Part shown: positions 26,732 through 37,006 of the stretch, piece after piece
How the letters are laid out: every line of letters begins with the position of its first letter
Position numbering within the stretch: position 1 is the first letter of the stretch
Source: Firmicutes bacterium HGW-Firmicutes-7
Lineage (GTDB): Bacteria > Bacillota > Clostridia > Lachnospirales > Vallitaleaceae
DNA length: 64,000 nucleotides
Reading direction: 5' to 3'
NCBI GenBank assembly: GCA_002841375.1
Contig: PGZO01000004.1
Location: 1-64,000, forward strand
Notes under the pieces: model-generated
Told to the model about the DNA's origin: nothing
Seen by the model: only the letters and a program-made list of their open reading frames with translations
The model's database searches: none
Made by a program: the position numbers and the translations under genes

Positions 26732-27715
26732 ATGAATTTAAGAAGAATTGTATCATTAGTATTAGTTGTTTTGATGATTATCGGGGTATCGGTAGGATGT
26801 AGTACTGATAAAAAAGCAGTAGACTCAAATGAATCTGGTCCTAGCCCTACAACTAAAAATGAAACGAAAAAGATTGGTGTTGCAATTGCAGACTTTAGCG
26901 ACCAATTTCAAGTGTACTTAATGGAAGGTATGAAGGATGCTGCCGCAAATTTAGATGGTATTGAGGTCGTTTATGTGGATGCAAAATATGATGCAAACAA
27001 GCAAATGGCACAAGTTGAGAACTTCATCGCACAAGAAATGGATGCAATTGTTTTAATGGCTGTTGATACAGAAGCGTCTGTACCAATGGTTAAAGCAATT
27101 AAAGATGCAGGAATTCCACTTATTAGTGTAAACAGAAAACTACAAAATCAAGAACTTGCAGTGTCATATGTAGGTTCAGACAGTTACATATCAGGTAGAC
27201 TTGAAATGGAAGCTGTAGGTGAAGCTATGGGTGGTCAAGGTAATATTGCAATCCTTATGGGTAGCTTTGGACATGAACCAGCGATTCTTAGAACACAAGG
27301 ATATAAAGATGTTATTGCTGAAAAATATCCAGATATTAAAGTAGTAGCAGAAGAAACAGGCGATTGGTATAGAGATAAAGGTATGGAAATAGCTGAGAAC
27401 TGGTTACAATCAAACTTAGTAATAAATGCAATAGTAGCGAACAACGATGAAATGGCACTAGGTGCTATTAAAGCTGCAGAAGATGCTGGTGTAAGAGATA
27501 AATTAATCATCGCAGGTATCGATGCAACACCAGAGGCACTTGAATACTTAAAAGCTGGAAGATTAGACTTTACAGTATTCCAAGACGCTAAAGGACAAGG
27601 GGGCGGATCCATTGAAGTCGCTGCAAAAGTAGCAAAAGGTGAAACAGTAGATGAATTATACGATATTCCTTATGTACTTGTTAGACCAGAAGATGTGGAT
27701 AAATATTTAAAATAA
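26732..27715 (+). CDS. Sugar ABC transporter substrate-binding lipoprotein (probable inositol binder)
   Basis: A 327-residue type-1 periplasmic-binding protein (RbsB-like). The signal peptide at residues 1-22 ends in the lipobox SVGC with C23 as the lipidated cysteine. A Ser/Thr/Asn/Lys-rich linker follows, then the two-domain binding fold from KKIGVAIADFSDQF. Its position between iolG and the cognate ATPase and permease, in a unit with iolI and iolE, makes inositol the likely ligand; other cyclitols are possible. AAGGAGG precedes the ATG. Confidence 0.9.
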   Translation: MNLRRIVSLVLVVLMIIGVSVGCSTDKKAVDSNESGPSPTTKNETKKIGVAIADFSDQFQVYLMEGMKDAAANLDGIEVVYVDAKYDANKQMAQVENFIAQEMDAIVLMAVDTEASVPMVKAIKDAGIPLISVNRKLQNQELAVSYVGSDSYISGRLEMEAVGEAMGGQGNIAILMGSFGHEPAILRTQGYKDVIAEKYPDIKVVAEETGDWYRDKGMEIAENWLQSNLVINAIVANNDEMALGAIKAAEDAGVRDKLIIAGIDATPEALEYLKAGRLDFTVFQDAKGQGGGSIEVAAKVAKGETVDELYDIPYVLVRPEDVDKYLK

Positions 27716-27748
27716 GGTTTATGTTATTTAGTACTTAGTTTATCTGAA

Positions 27749-27783
27749 GTTGCAAGTGTACCCTATGCGGTACATCTTGCAAC
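27749..27783 (+). other. Stable hairpin between binding-protein and ATPase genes
   Basis: GTTGCAAG-t-GTACC / GGTAC-at-CTTGCAAC with a 6-nt loop and no U-tract. An analogous hairpin occupies the same position in the second ABC operon (46168-46195). Confidence 0.75.
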
Positions 27784-27860
27784 AGAAGATACGTGATCAT
27801 ATTAAAATAAAGGATGATCTAAATGATTAATTCATCCAGATTATGAAAGGATTGACTTCT

Positions 27861-29354
27861 ATGACTAGTGAATTCATACTTGAAATGAGTCAAATATCCA
27901 AAACATTTCCAGGAGTTAAAGCGCTGCAAGAGGTTCAGCTTAACGTAAGAAAAGGGACAGTCCATTCTTTGATGGGTGAAAATGGAGCTGGAAAATCTAC
28001 CTTAATGAAAATATTAATCGGAATTCATCCTGCTGATTCTGGTGGTCAAATATTATTTAAAGGTAATCCAGTTACCATACATTCTACAAATGATGCACTT
28101 GGTATGGGCATTTCAATGATTCATCAAGAATTAAGCCCTGTGCCTTTTATGACTATTTCTGAAAACATATTTTTAGGACGTGAGTCTACCTATGGAAAAA
28201 GTTTTTGGGTAAATGATAAAGAGATGAATCAAAGAACAGAGGAATTGTTAAATCAGTTGGAAATTTCACTGGATCCCAAAATGCTTATGAAGGATTTAAG
28301 TATTGCTAATACACAAATGGTAGAAATTGCGAAAGCTATTTCTTATAATTCTGAACTGATAATAATGGATGAGCCAACATCGGCAATTACTGAAAAAGAA
28401 GTAAAACATTTGTTTAAAATAATTAGAGGTTTAAAAGATAAAGGCGTATCAATCATCTATATTTCTCACAAAATGGATGAAATATTTAAAATATCTGATG
28501 ATATTACAATATTTCGAGACGGTCAATATATTGGAACAAAACATGTAGATGAACTTGATACAAATAAACTGATCTCAATGATGGTAGGTCGTGAACTAAA
28601 GGAAATGTTTCCAAAAGAACATGCTGAAATTGGTGATATATTATTAGAGGCCAAAAACTTAAGCAGAAAAGGATTTTTTTCTAATATCAGTTTTAATGTT
28701 AGAAAAGGAGAAATATTAGGATTTGCAGGATTAATGGGTGCAGGACGTACAGAAGTTATGGAAAGTATCTTTGGTATTACTAAGCTTGATGAAGGTGAAA
28801 TTTTTATTCACGGTAATAAAGTAAATATTAGACATCCAAAAGATGCGATTGGGCATAAGATGGCGTTATTAACAGAAGATAGAAAGTTAACAGGATGTTT
28901 CCTTCCTCTTTCAGTACGAGATAATATTGCAATTGCAAGTATGGATAAATATACTACAAGTGGATTTATAAATCCAAAGAAAATAAATACAGAATGTGCA
29001 GAGGCTAGTATAAAGCTTAATGTTAAAACACCAAGTATGGAGCAATTAATAAAGAATTTAAGTGGTGGTAATCAACAAAAGGTATTGGTAGCAAGGTGGC
29101 TTCAGACAGATCCCGAAATTTTAATTGTTGATGAACCGACGAGAGGAATTGATGTTGGGGCAAAGGCAGAGATTCACAGATTATTATGTCAACTAGCAAA
29201 GGCAGGAAAGGCCGTTATCATGATTTCTTCAGAGCTTCCTGAAGTATTAGGAATGAGTGATAGAGTCGTTGTTATGCATAATGGTAAAATTACCGGAGAA
29301 GTAAAACGTGATGAAGCAACACAAGAAAGAGTAATGGAATTAGCTATTGGTTAA
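27861..29354 (+). CDS. Sugar ABC transporter ATP-binding protein (RbsA/MglA type)
   Basis: A 497-residue protein with two fused ABC domains. The first has Walker [10 protein letters not shown] near residue 38 and Walker [12 protein letters not shown] near 168. The second has a degenerate P-loop region GLMGAGRTE (near 288), signature [10 protein letters not shown] (near 400) and [11 protein letters not shown]. This layout is typical of ribose/galactose/inositol-class importers. I chose ATG 27861 with AAAGGA nine bases upstream; ATG 27843 would add six residues. Confidence 0.93.
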   Translation: MTSEFILEMSQISKTFPGVKALQEVQLNVRKGTVHSLMGENGAGKSTLMKILIGIHPADSGGQILFKGNPVTIHSTNDALGMGISMIHQELSPVPFMTISENIFLGRESTYGKSFWVNDKEMNQRTEELLNQLEISLDPKMLMKDLSIANTQMVEIAKAISYNSELIIMDEPTSAITEKEVKHLFKIIRGLKDKGVSIIYISHKMDEIFKISDDITIFRDGQYIGTKHVDELDTNKLISMMVGRELKEMFPKEHAEIGDILLEAKNLSRKGFFSNISFNVRKGEILGFAGLMGAGRTEVMESIFGITKLDEGEIFIHGNKVNIRHPKDAIGHKMALLTEDRKLTGCFLPLSVRDNIAIASMDKYTTSGFINPKKINTECAEASIKLNVKTPSMEQLIKNLSGGNQQKVLVARWLQTDPEILIVDEPTRGIDVGAKAEIHRLLCQLAKAGKAVIMISSELPEVLGMSDRVVVMHNGKITGEVKRDEATQERVMELAIG

Positions 29355-29390
29355 TAGCATAACTAATATTTTTGAGAGGAAGCGAAAAGT

Positions 29391-30368
29391 ATGAAATCAG
29401 AAAGTATAGTTGAGAAAAAAAACAATGAACAGTTTAAGGCAATGCTAAACATTTTCATGAAAAAATATGCTATATTGCTAATTTTTATTGTTATGGTCAT
29501 CATATTGTCGATTTTATCTCCGGCATTTTTAAGACCTAGAAATATCATGAATGTCTTTAGACAAATTTCTATTATAGCAGTTATTGCAATGGGCGTTACC
29601 TTTATCATTATCACGGGAGGAATTGACCTGTCATCTGGATCTGTAGTAGCTTTGGTTGCAGTTGTAGCAGCTAGCTTAGCTCATCCTAATCAATTTCCAC
29701 TAATTTTTGCTATTATTGGAGGTATGTTAGTTGGAGCTTTAACAGGATGTATTTCAGGGACAATTGTTACAAAACAAAAAATACCGGCGTTTATAGCCAC
29801 ATTAGGTATGATGATTGTGGCAAGAGGTGCGGCATTAATTTATAGTGATGGGAGACCTATTACGAACTTTACTCCATCCTTTGATTTTATTAGTGGTGGA
29901 TATATATTTGGAATTCCAACACCAATTTATATTTTAGCCTTGGTTACGGTAGTAAGTCATATTTTATTAAAACATACTAAATTTGGGAAATATGTTTATG
30001 CGATAGGTGGAAATTCAAATGCGGCACTTGTATCAGGTATCAATTCAACAAGAGTCGTTATTATGGTTTATACATATGCAGGATTATTAACTGGATTAGC
30101 AGGTGTAATGCTTGCATCTCGACTCAGTGCAGGTCAACCAACAGCTGGGGTTGGATATGAATTAGATGCTATTGCAGCTGCAACAATTGGTGGTGTAAGC
30201 CATTCAGGTGGTATTGGAACGATATTTGGAACAATTGTTGGTGCACTGATTATTGGTGTTTTGAATAATGGATTAGACTTACTTAATGTATCAGCTTATT
30301 GGCAACAAATTATCAAGGGTGTAATAATCGTTGGTGCAGTAATAATGGATAAAAGGAAAAACCGTTAG
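29391..30368 (+). CDS. Sugar ABC transporter permease (RbsC type)
   Basis: A 325-residue polytopic membrane protein of the RbsC/XylH permease family, with eight to ten hydrophobic segments beginning near residue 24. Conserved stretches are [15 protein letters not shown] (near 79) and [15 protein letters not shown] (near 204), the latter in the cytoplasmic loop contacting the ATPase. It completes the transporter encoded with iolG, iolI and iolE. GAGGAAG precedes the ATG. Confidence 0.93.
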   Translation: MKSESIVEKKNNEQFKAMLNIFMKKYAILLIFIVMVIILSILSPAFLRPRNIMNVFRQISIIAVIAMGVTFIIITGGIDLSSGSVVALVAVVAASLAHPNQFPLIFAIIGGMLVGALTGCISGTIVTKQKIPAFIATLGMMIVARGAALIYSDGRPITNFTPSFDFISGGYIFGIPTPIYILALVTVVSHILLKHTKFGKYVYAIGGNSNAALVSGINSTRVVIMVYTYAGLLTGLAGVMLASRLSAGQPTAGVGYELDAIAAATIGGVSHSGGIGTIFGTIVGALIIGVLNNGLDLLNVSAYWQQIIKGVIIVGAVIMDKRKNR

Positions 30369-30417
30369 TTATTAAATTAAAATAAAACACAAAAAGAATA
30401 TTGGAGGTAATTTATTT

Positions 30418-31248
30418 ATGAAAATTTGTTTTAATCAAGCGACAACACTTGAAAATTCTAATTTAGTGAAAGACTTAGACTTATGTGAGAAACATGGATA
30501 TGATTTGATAGAAATCAGAACAATGGATAAATTAAAAGAATACCTTGAGACTCATACAATTGAAGAGCTTGCAGAATATTTTAAAACCCATCACATTAAG
30601 CCATATGCTTTTAATGCGCTTGTATTTTTTAATAATAGAGATGCAGCGGGATATAAGGAAATTAAAGAAGAATTGCAATATATGTGTGAAGTTGGACAAA
30701 AAATAGGATGTAAAAACATTGTAGTTGTACCGTTAGTAACAACAAAGAAGTTTACATTAACTCAAATTAAAGAAAGTGCTGTAAAAGTATTAAATGAACT
30801 AGCAGACATTGCAAAACCTTATGGAATTAGATTGGGAATTGAATTTGTAGGGCATCCAGAATGTACAATCAATACTTTTGGCCAAGCATATGATGTGGTA
30901 AAGGCTGTAAACAGAGATAATGTAGGTGTGGTTTTAGATTGTTTCCATTTCCATGCAATGGGTTCTAGAATGGAAGATTTAAAAAAGGCGGATGCGGCAA
31001 AGATATTTAATGTACATATTGATGATACAGAAGACTTCCCAATTGGTTTATTAAGAGATGACGACAGATTATGGCCTGGTGAAGGCGCGATAGATTTAGA
31101 CGGTATTTTTTCAACGCTTAAAGAAATTGGTTATAGTGATATGGTATCAGTTGAATTATTCAGGCCTGAATATTATACATGGGAGGCTGAAAAAGCTATC
31201 AAGGTTGGTAAAGAAAAAACAGAAGCAGTTATTAACAAGTACTTTTAA
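30418..31248 (+). CDS. iolI: Inosose isomerase IolI
   Basis: A 276-residue TIM-barrel isomerase. The opening MKICFNQATTLENSNL, the EIRTMDKLKEYL and YAFNALVFFNNRD segments, and DCFHFHAMGS with IDDTEDFPIG follow Bacillus IolI very closely. Metal ligands are expected among Glu and His of IEFVGHPE, LDCFHFHAM and HIDDTED. IolI interconverts 2-keto-myo-inositol and 1-keto-D-chiro-inositol, so its presence implies use of D-chiro-inositol. That isomer is also the parent of pinitol. TTGGAGG precedes the ATG. Confidence 0.95.
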   Translation: MKICFNQATTLENSNLVKDLDLCEKHGYDLIEIRTMDKLKEYLETHTIEELAEYFKTHHIKPYAFNALVFFNNRDAAGYKEIKEELQYMCEVGQKIGCKNIVVVPLVTTKKFTLTQIKESAVKVLNELADIAKPYGIRLGIEFVGHPECTINTFGQAYDVVKAVNRDNVGVVLDCFHFHAMGSRMEDLKKADAAKIFNVHIDDTEDFPIGLLRDDDRLWPGEGAIDLDGIFSTLKEIGYSDMVSVELFRPEYYTWEAEKAIKVGKEKTEAVINKYF

Positions 31249-31369
31249 CGATACCAAGAATAGAACAAATCTTTAAATCGGTTCAAAGTTAAGTAACAAA
31301 AAACTCATTTCTAAAGAAATATCTTATATAAGCATATGAATATTAATGAATTGAAAGGATGATGAAAAC

Positions 31370-32269
31370 ATGTTAGATGCAAAGAAAGTAAGACTAGGTA
31401 TAGCGCCAATTGCTTGGACAAATGATGACATGCCAGAGCTTGGAAAAGAAAATACCTTTGAACAATGTATTAGTGAAATGGCACTTGCTGGTTTTACAGG
31501 CAGTGAAGTCGGTTGTAAATATCCAACAGATCCAACGGTATTAAAGAAAGCGATAGGCTTAAGAGGCATCCAAATCTGTAATGCATGGTTCTCAACTTTA
31601 TTTACCTCTGAACCAGAGGAAGTAACGATTGAAAACTTTATCAAACATAGAGATTTCTTACACGCAGTAGGTGCTAGAATGATTGGTTGCTCTGAACAAG
31701 GGAATAGTATTCAAGGTACAACAAAAGCAGTATTTGATGAAAAACCAGTGTATACAGAAGAAGAATGGCTTAAAGTAACAAAGGGTATGAATAAGTTGGC
31801 AGATCTTGCAGCAGAAAAAGGTATGAAGTTATCCTACCATCATCATATGGGTACTGGCATTCAAACACCAGAAGAAATTGATAAATTCATGGAAATGACA
31901 GCGGATAATGTTTACTTATTATTTGACTCAGGTCATTTAGCATATTCAGAAGGTAACGTTGAAGCAGCTTATGACGTATTAGAAAAACATATAGCTCGAA
32001 CAGCGCATGTTCATTTAAAAGACATTCGCAAGGACGTTGTTGATAAAGTCAAGACAGAAAAAAGAAGTTTCCTTGAAGGGGTTAGACTAGGCGCTTTCAC
32101 AATTCCAGGAGACGGTGTTATTGATTTTACACCTATTTTCAATATTTTAGAAAAGGCGAAATATGAAGGCTGGATGGTAGTTGAAGCAGAACAAGATCCT
32201 GCCGTGGCAAATCCATTTGAATATGCACTGAAAGCAAGAGCATATATCAGAGATAAAAGCGGACTCTAA
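31370..32269 (+). CDS. iolE: Inosose dehydratase IolE
   Basis: A 299-residue sugar-phosphate-isomerase-fold dehydratase that converts 2-keto-myo-inositol into the trihydroxycyclohexanedione used by IolD. Typical segments are [17 protein letters not shown] (near 9), [28 protein letters not shown] (near 161) and [13 protein letters not shown], with metal ligands among these His, Asp and Glu residues. It is last in the 25.5-32.3 kb unit and followed by the duplicated terminator. AAAGGATGA precedes the ATG. Confidence 0.95.
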   Translation: MLDAKKVRLGIAPIAWTNDDMPELGKENTFEQCISEMALAGFTGSEVGCKYPTDPTVLKKAIGLRGIQICNAWFSTLFTSEPEEVTIENFIKHRDFLHAVGARMIGCSEQGNSIQGTTKAVFDEKPVYTEEEWLKVTKGMNKLADLAAEKGMKLSYHHHMGTGIQTPEEIDKFMEMTADNVYLLFDSGHLAYSEGNVEAAYDVLEKHIARTAHVHLKDIRKDVVDKVKTEKRSFLEGVRLGAFTIPGDGVIDFTPIFNILEKAKYEGWMVVEAEQDPAVANPFEYALKARAYIRDKSGL

Positions 32270-32301
32270 CAGTCTTACAACAGCATTTTAGAAATCAAAT
32301 A

Positions 32302-32390
32302 GCCAATTTCATTTATTCTCCTATAGTAATAATGATAGTATTGGGCAGTGTTGTTTAATTATAGCACTGCTTAATACAATTATAGCCATA
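32302..32390 (+). terminator. Terminator after iolE, related to 21217-21308
   Basis: GCAGTG/CACTGC stem (32345-32370) within about 90 bp that matches the terminator of the iolC operon, including the GCCAATTTCATT start and the CTTAAT-CAAT end. Confidence 0.75.
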
Positions 32391-32454
32391 AAAAAATCAT
32401 AAAGTCTATTACCTTTTAGCATCAAAGAGATGGATTAAGTTGCATAGCTGCTTA

Positions 32455-32546
32455 TTGACTTATCCCTAGGTATATTGTAATATATGATGTATTACTTAGG
32501 TTATAATTAAATTGAGGTTGGGTATACTTGCGCTAATAAGTGTACC
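32455..32546 (+). promoter_or_regulatory. Probable promoter and inverted repeat before the LacI gene
   Basis: TTGACT (32455-32460), 17 bp, TAATAT (32478-32483). Downstream GGTATACTT / AAGTGTACC (32521-32546) is an imperfect inverted repeat that could be an autoregulatory site. Confidence 0.45.
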
Positions 32547-32620
32547 AATCAATAAGCTAATTCATCCTTACAGATAACTGGTAATATTATAACTTGCATA
32601 TGCACATAAAGGAGAAAGCT

Positions 32621-33649
32621 GTGAAGATTACAATAAGGTCAATAGCTGAAGCGGCTAATGTATCTAGAGGAACAGTTGATAAAGTTTTAAACCAAAGAAC
32701 TGGTGTAAGTAAAGCAGTAAGAGAAAAGGTAATGAAGATTGCCGACGAAATGGGTTATAGTCCCAACCTTGCCGGGAAGGCATTGGCATTGCAAAAAAAA
32801 CCAATAATAATAGGCGTTGTTATATTAAGTGGAGAAGACCCGCTGTTTATAGAAGTTCTTGAAGGTGTAAAAAAGGCTTCCCATGATATAAAAGGATTTG
32901 GTTTCGACATTAAGTGTTGTGTTATGCACAATGTTACTGCGAATGACCAAATAAAGTGTATCCAAAAACTACGTAAGATGGATATATCTGCATTAGTTGT
33001 ATCTCCGCTTGATGAGGAAATTATTAGGACAGAGCTTAATGAGCTGACCTTACATAATATAAAGATAGTAACTTATAATACGGATATTTCAGGTATAAAT
33101 CGTTTGTGCTATGTAGGACAGAATGCAATAAAGAGTGGTCGAGTAGCTGGAGATTTAGTTGGAAAAATGCTTCCTAATGGAGGCAACGTAATTCTAATTA
33201 CCGGGTATGAACAGATCAAAGGGTTAGAAGAAAGGGTGTTGGGATTTGAAGAAGTAATAGCAAGCAATTACCCAAATATTAGGGTAATAAATAAAGTTAA
33301 AAATGTTGATAATGATGATACAGCATATTCAAATACTATAAAGTTGTTAAAAGATAATAAAGATATAGATGCAATATTTATTACGGGAAGAGGTATTAGC
33401 GGAGTTGGAAGGGCGATTAAGGAGCTAAATAGAAAACATATACTATTTGTTTGCTATGATAAAGCCGCAGAGACGATACAACTGATAGAAGATAACATCA
33501 TTGATTTTTCAATAACGCAAGAACCAACTATACAAGGGTACTTACCTATTAAAATTTTATTTGAATATTTTTTTCATTCTAAGCCGCCGGAAAATGAACA
33601 ACTTTACACGAAGCTAGAAATAATAACAAAGGAAAATTTAGATAACTAA
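32621..33649 (+). CDS. LacI-family regulator, paralogue of the 11842-12870 protein
   Basis: A 342-residue LacI-type protein with DNA-binding helix VSRGTVDKVL (near residue 16) and hinge-side GYSPNLAGKALALQKKP. The effector domain contains YNTDISGINRLCYVGQNAIKSG, matching its paralogue at 11842-12870 in spacing and sequence. The start is GTG at 32621 behind AAAGGAG; an upstream TTG reading frame would cover that site. It follows the iolE terminator and precedes another LacI gene. It may control the inositol locus or sense an inositol derivative. Its operator is not assigned. Confidence 0.85.
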   Translation: MKITIRSIAEAANVSRGTVDKVLNQRTGVSKAVREKVMKIADEMGYSPNLAGKALALQKKPIIIGVVILSGEDPLFIEVLEGVKKASHDIKGFGFDIKCCVMHNVTANDQIKCIQKLRKMDISALVVSPLDEEIIRTELNELTLHNIKIVTYNTDISGINRLCYVGQNAIKSGRVAGDLVGKMLPNGGNVILITGYEQIKGLEERVLGFEEVIASNYPNIRVINKVKNVDNDDTAYSNTIKLLKDNKDIDAIFITGRGISGVGRAIKELNRKHILFVCYDKAAETIQLIEDNIIDFSITQEPTIQGYLPIKILFEYFFHSKPPENEQLYTKLEIITKENLDN

Positions 33650-33848
33650 ATAATAAGTAAAGGTAAAAGAGATAAAGTGCAAAAAAAGGTGTTTTTTTTA
33701 GTTAGGATTGACAATAGTTTAACGAAGCTAAGAATATAGGTTTGAATTTTGCAAGAATAAAAAACAAATTTGTATATAATAAAAATACTATTGATTTATA
33801 AGTGGTGGAGAAAAATTATATATGGATCATCTAATTGGAGACAATAGC

Positions 33849-34889
33849 GTGAAAGTTACAATAACAGATATAGCGAAAATGGGTAATGTTTCTGTTGCAA
33901 CAGTATCTAGAGTAATTAACAATAAAGCAAAAGGCGTTAGTGATGAAAATAGGGTGAGGATTTTAGGTATTATTGATAAATACAACTTTCAACCTAGTGC
34001 AGTGGCAAGGGGATTAGTAACGAAAAAATCAAATATTATAGGACTTATCATACCAGATATATCAAATCCTTATTATACAAGACTAGCAAAGGCTGTTGAG
34101 GATGAAGTGAACGAAAAGGGGTATAATGTTATTTTATGTGATGGCAGTAGCTCGGAAAAGGTTATTAATTATCTTGATTTTTTGAATAAGCACTATGTCT
34201 CCGGAATCGTCTATACGAATATTCATTGCATATGTAATAGTATATTAGATAAATTAACGAAGAGCTCCTTGCCAGTAGTATTTCTTGATTTAAAAAGCAA
34301 TATTTCAAATAGTCGATCCGTTTATATTGACAATAAGAAGGCAATGTATGATTTGATGTGTTACTTAATAAGTGTGGGACACAAAGATATCGCTTTAATG
34401 ACTGGTCCTATAGACAGTTATTCAACGAGTGAGCGGTATAAAGGATATATACAAGCATTAGAAGAATATCAAATTCCTTTGGATGAAGCGCTAATTATTG
34501 AAGGTGATTTTTCAATAGAAAAGGGCTATGAGACGATGGGCAAATTGCTAGATAGAAAAAAGAGTATATCAGTAGTTGCTTGCTGTAATGATTTGATGGC
34601 AATTGGAGCCATAAATATGCTAGAAGACAGCGGTATAAAAGTGCCAGATGAGATTTCAATTGTTGGCTTTGATAATATTGAAATGTCAAGAATCATTAGA
34701 CCAAAGCTTACCACCGTAGCACAACCCAATTATGAAATGGGGCGAGAAGCAGCACGAATGGTTATCGATATCATTGAAGGAAATAGCAACATGGAAAATG
34801 GAGATAAAGTTTTTGAAGCAAAATTACTAATTAGAGATAGCGTCAAAAATTTAAATAGTGTCCAAGAAGAATGTGCGATAAGTATTTAA
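33849..34889 (+). CDS. LacI/GalR-family regulator, candidate reader of the CGTGCCCGRGCACG operators
   Basis: A 346-residue regulator with a canonical LacI helix-turn-helix (VTITDIAKMGNVSVATVSRVI) at residues 2-22 and a complete sugar-binding domain from NIIGLIIPDISNPYYTRL to GFDNIEMSRIIRPKLTTV. The central CG-rich palindromes before iolH and iolG2 are the type bound by GalR/CcpA-like proteins with this TVSRVI helix, so it is the best local candidate for that role. This is inference. I chose the GTG at 33849 (TTGGAGA seven bases upstream). ATG 33822 would add nine residues not usual for the family. Confidence 0.83.
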   Translation: MKVTITDIAKMGNVSVATVSRVINNKAKGVSDENRVRILGIIDKYNFQPSAVARGLVTKKSNIIGLIIPDISNPYYTRLAKAVEDEVNEKGYNVILCDGSSSEKVINYLDFLNKHYVSGIVYTNIHCICNSILDKLTKSSLPVVFLDLKSNISNSRSVYIDNKKAMYDLMCYLISVGHKDIALMTGPIDSYSTSERYKGYIQALEEYQIPLDEALIIEGDFSIEKGYETMGKLLDRKKSISVVACCNDLMAIGAINMLEDSGIKVPDEISIVGFDNIEMSRIIRPKLTTVAQPNYEMGREAARMVIDIIEGNSNMENGDKVFEAKLLIRDSVKNLNSVQEECAISI

Positions 34890-34892
34890 CAT

Positions 34893-34961
34893 AACGAAGG
34901 AAGTTCCCTACCTTTAGACCAGGAAGAATGTTTAGTACATTCAATCTGGTCCCTTTTAAAT
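34893..34961 (+). terminator. Repeat fragment followed by intrinsic terminator after the LacI gene
   Basis: AACGAAGGAAGTTCCCTACC (34893-34912) is a copy of the dispersed repeat start. GACCAG...GAATGT / ACATTC...CTGGTC (34917-34951) then forms a two-part stem followed by CCTTTT. Confidence 0.7.
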
Positions 34962-35051
34962 TGCGCCAAAATATGATATAATATTATATTAAATAATTTC
35001 ATAATCATTAATATTCCAACCTAAATAACTTGAATTAAGAAGGTGAGAACT

Positions 35052-36878
35052 ATGATGCATCATAATCAGCGGTTTTTGATGAAACTATTGGGAAGAAAAT
35101 CTATTCGCATGTCATTTACAATACCTTTTATTATTCAAATAATTTTTGCGACTGGGTTAATTGGATTCTTTTTATTACAAGGGAGCAAGAATGTATCTCA
35201 TCTGATACTAAAAGAATTACAACAGCAAATGCTTCAGCAGGTTAATAATCAACTTTCTCAACGTATGCAAGAAGCATTGCAATTAAATCAAATCAATTAT
35301 GATTCTTTTCAATCTGGACTGTTAAACCTTGAATCTAATGAGGAGAGAGAACGATATTTTATAACGCATATAAAATCTTTTCCAGACGTAGCAATGACCT
35401 TTATAGGACTAGAGGATGGTTCTTTTTATGGTGCACGACATACCTTAGAAGGTGAATATCAAGTGGTTCGTAATAATAAGGATACAGGAGGCGCGTCTTG
35501 GTATTATAGAACTACTAATTTAGGCGAAGGGATTGAGGTTGTAGATGAATTTTTGGATTTTGATGCACGTATGCGTCCTTGGTATATAAAAGCCAAAGAG
35601 ATAGGCGGGCCGACTTTTAGTAGTATATATGGTCATTTTGTTTTTCATGAACCAACAGTAACTGCCAGTTACCCAATATATGATCAGAATAATAAACTAA
35701 TTGGTGTCTTTGGTGTAGATTATCTGTTATCCTGGTTAGGCAATACACTAGGTGAATTACCTATTGGTGATTCGGGACAAGTTTTTGTAACGGATGATTC
35801 AGGCTTTCTGATTGCCACTTCATTTGATGGAACATCTTATAAAATGGTAGATAATAAATCTCAGTTAATTCCAGCAAATGAAAGTGAAAGTATACTAATA
35901 CAATCTGCAATATCTTTATCCTTTGAAGAATATGAAAATGATTTAAGAGGATTCAAGGTGAAGGGGGATAAATATTATGTTGGACTTCAGAAATTTCAAG
36001 ATTATGGCATAGATTGGAAAATATATGTAATACTTGCAGAAGCTGATTTTCTTGGCGGGATGAATAGCGCAACGAAGCAAACTGTAGTCGTTATGATTTT
36101 TTCTATCATACTCTTTTTCTTTTTTGCATATTGGACTGCAAAAGGTGTTACTATGCCTATTATAAGATTAAATGAAGCGGCGAAGGAGTTAACTCAAGGA
36201 AAGCTAATGCTTGTCACAGATGTTGAAAGAACCGATGAGCTGGGTGAATTAAGTCGTTCCTTTAATACAATGGGAAAACAATTAACGAATATGGTTGCCC
36301 ATCTTGAAGAAGAGGTAAAAGCAAGAACGTTTGAGTTGGAAGAGCGTAATGACTCATTGCAAAGGCTATCCTTTTTAGATGGTCTAACGGGTATTGCAAA
36401 TAGGCGCAAGTTTGATAGTACATTGGAAAGCGCTTGGAACTTCGCTTTACGTCATAAAAGATCTATCGCATTAATTATGCTAGACATAGATTTCTTTAAA
36501 AACTATAACGATACTTATGGACATTTGGCTGGTGATGATTGCTTGAAATCTATAGGGCGTTTATTAAGTGAAAAAGTTCGTCGATTATCTGACTTGGTTG
36601 CAAGATATGGTGGTGAAGAATTCGTAATTATATTGCAAGATACTGAAGTGAATAAGATCGTGGGTTTTGCTGAAGATATCAGAAAAGGCATACAAGATTT
36701 AAGGATTGAACATGCGACATCTCCTTTTGAGATAGTAACACTAAGTATGGGGATCGCTTATATGATTCCTAATATGAATACTACACCATTAGCACTCATT
36801 GAGATGGCAGATAATGCATTATATCTAGCCAAAGATAATGGACGAAATCGTGTAGAAATAGATGAAATCAATCATTGA
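35052..36878 (+). CDS. Membrane diguanylate cyclase with Cache sensor, HAMP and GGDEF domains
   Basis: A 608-residue signalling protein. A membrane segment near residues 20-40 precedes an extracellular double-Cache sensor (about 45-325, with DFDARMRPWYIKAKE and YPIYDQNNKLIGVFGVDY). A second membrane segment near 338-358, a HAMP domain and a coiled coil follow. The GGDEF domain has DGLTGIANRRKFD near 440 and the active-site GGEEF near 520-524, with an RxxD inhibitory site (RLSD) just before it. It is therefore probably an active, product-inhibited maker of cyclic di-GMP. The ligand of the sensor is unknown. ATG 35052 follows AGGTGA. Confidence 0.9.
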   Translation: MMHHNQRFLMKLLGRKSIRMSFTIPFIIQIIFATGLIGFFLLQGSKNVSHLILKELQQQMLQQVNNQLSQRMQEALQLNQINYDSFQSGLLNLESNEERERYFITHIKSFPDVAMTFIGLEDGSFYGARHTLEGEYQVVRNNKDTGGASWYYRTTNLGEGIEVVDEFLDFDARMRPWYIKAKEIGGPTFSSIYGHFVFHEPTVTASYPIYDQNNKLIGVFGVDYLLSWLGNTLGELPIGDSGQVFVTDDSGFLIATSFDGTSYKMVDNKSQLIPANESESILIQSAISLSFEEYENDLRGFKVKGDKYYVGLQKFQDYGIDWKIYVILAEADFLGGMNSATKQTVVVMIFSIILFFFFAYWTAKGVTMPIIRLNEAAKELTQGKLMLVTDVERTDELGELSRSFNTMGKQLTNMVAHLEEEVKARTFELEERNDSLQRLSFLDGLTGIANRRKFDSTLESAWNFALRHKRSIALIMLDIDFFKNYNDTYGHLAGDDCLKSIGRLLSEKVRRLSDLVARYGGEEFVIILQDTEVNKIVGFAEDIRKGIQDLRIEHATSPFEIVTLSMGIAYMIPNMNTTPLALIEMADNALYLAKDNGRNRVEIDEINH

Positions 36879-37006
36879 TATGCGAGCTGTATTTTCTTAA
36901 ATAGAAGACAACCTTTTTTGCTTTATATCATCGCAAATAATGCGTTGTGAGCTAGTACATGGTATAATAATAACAAACACAAACTTTCAAGGAGGTTTTA
37001 TATACA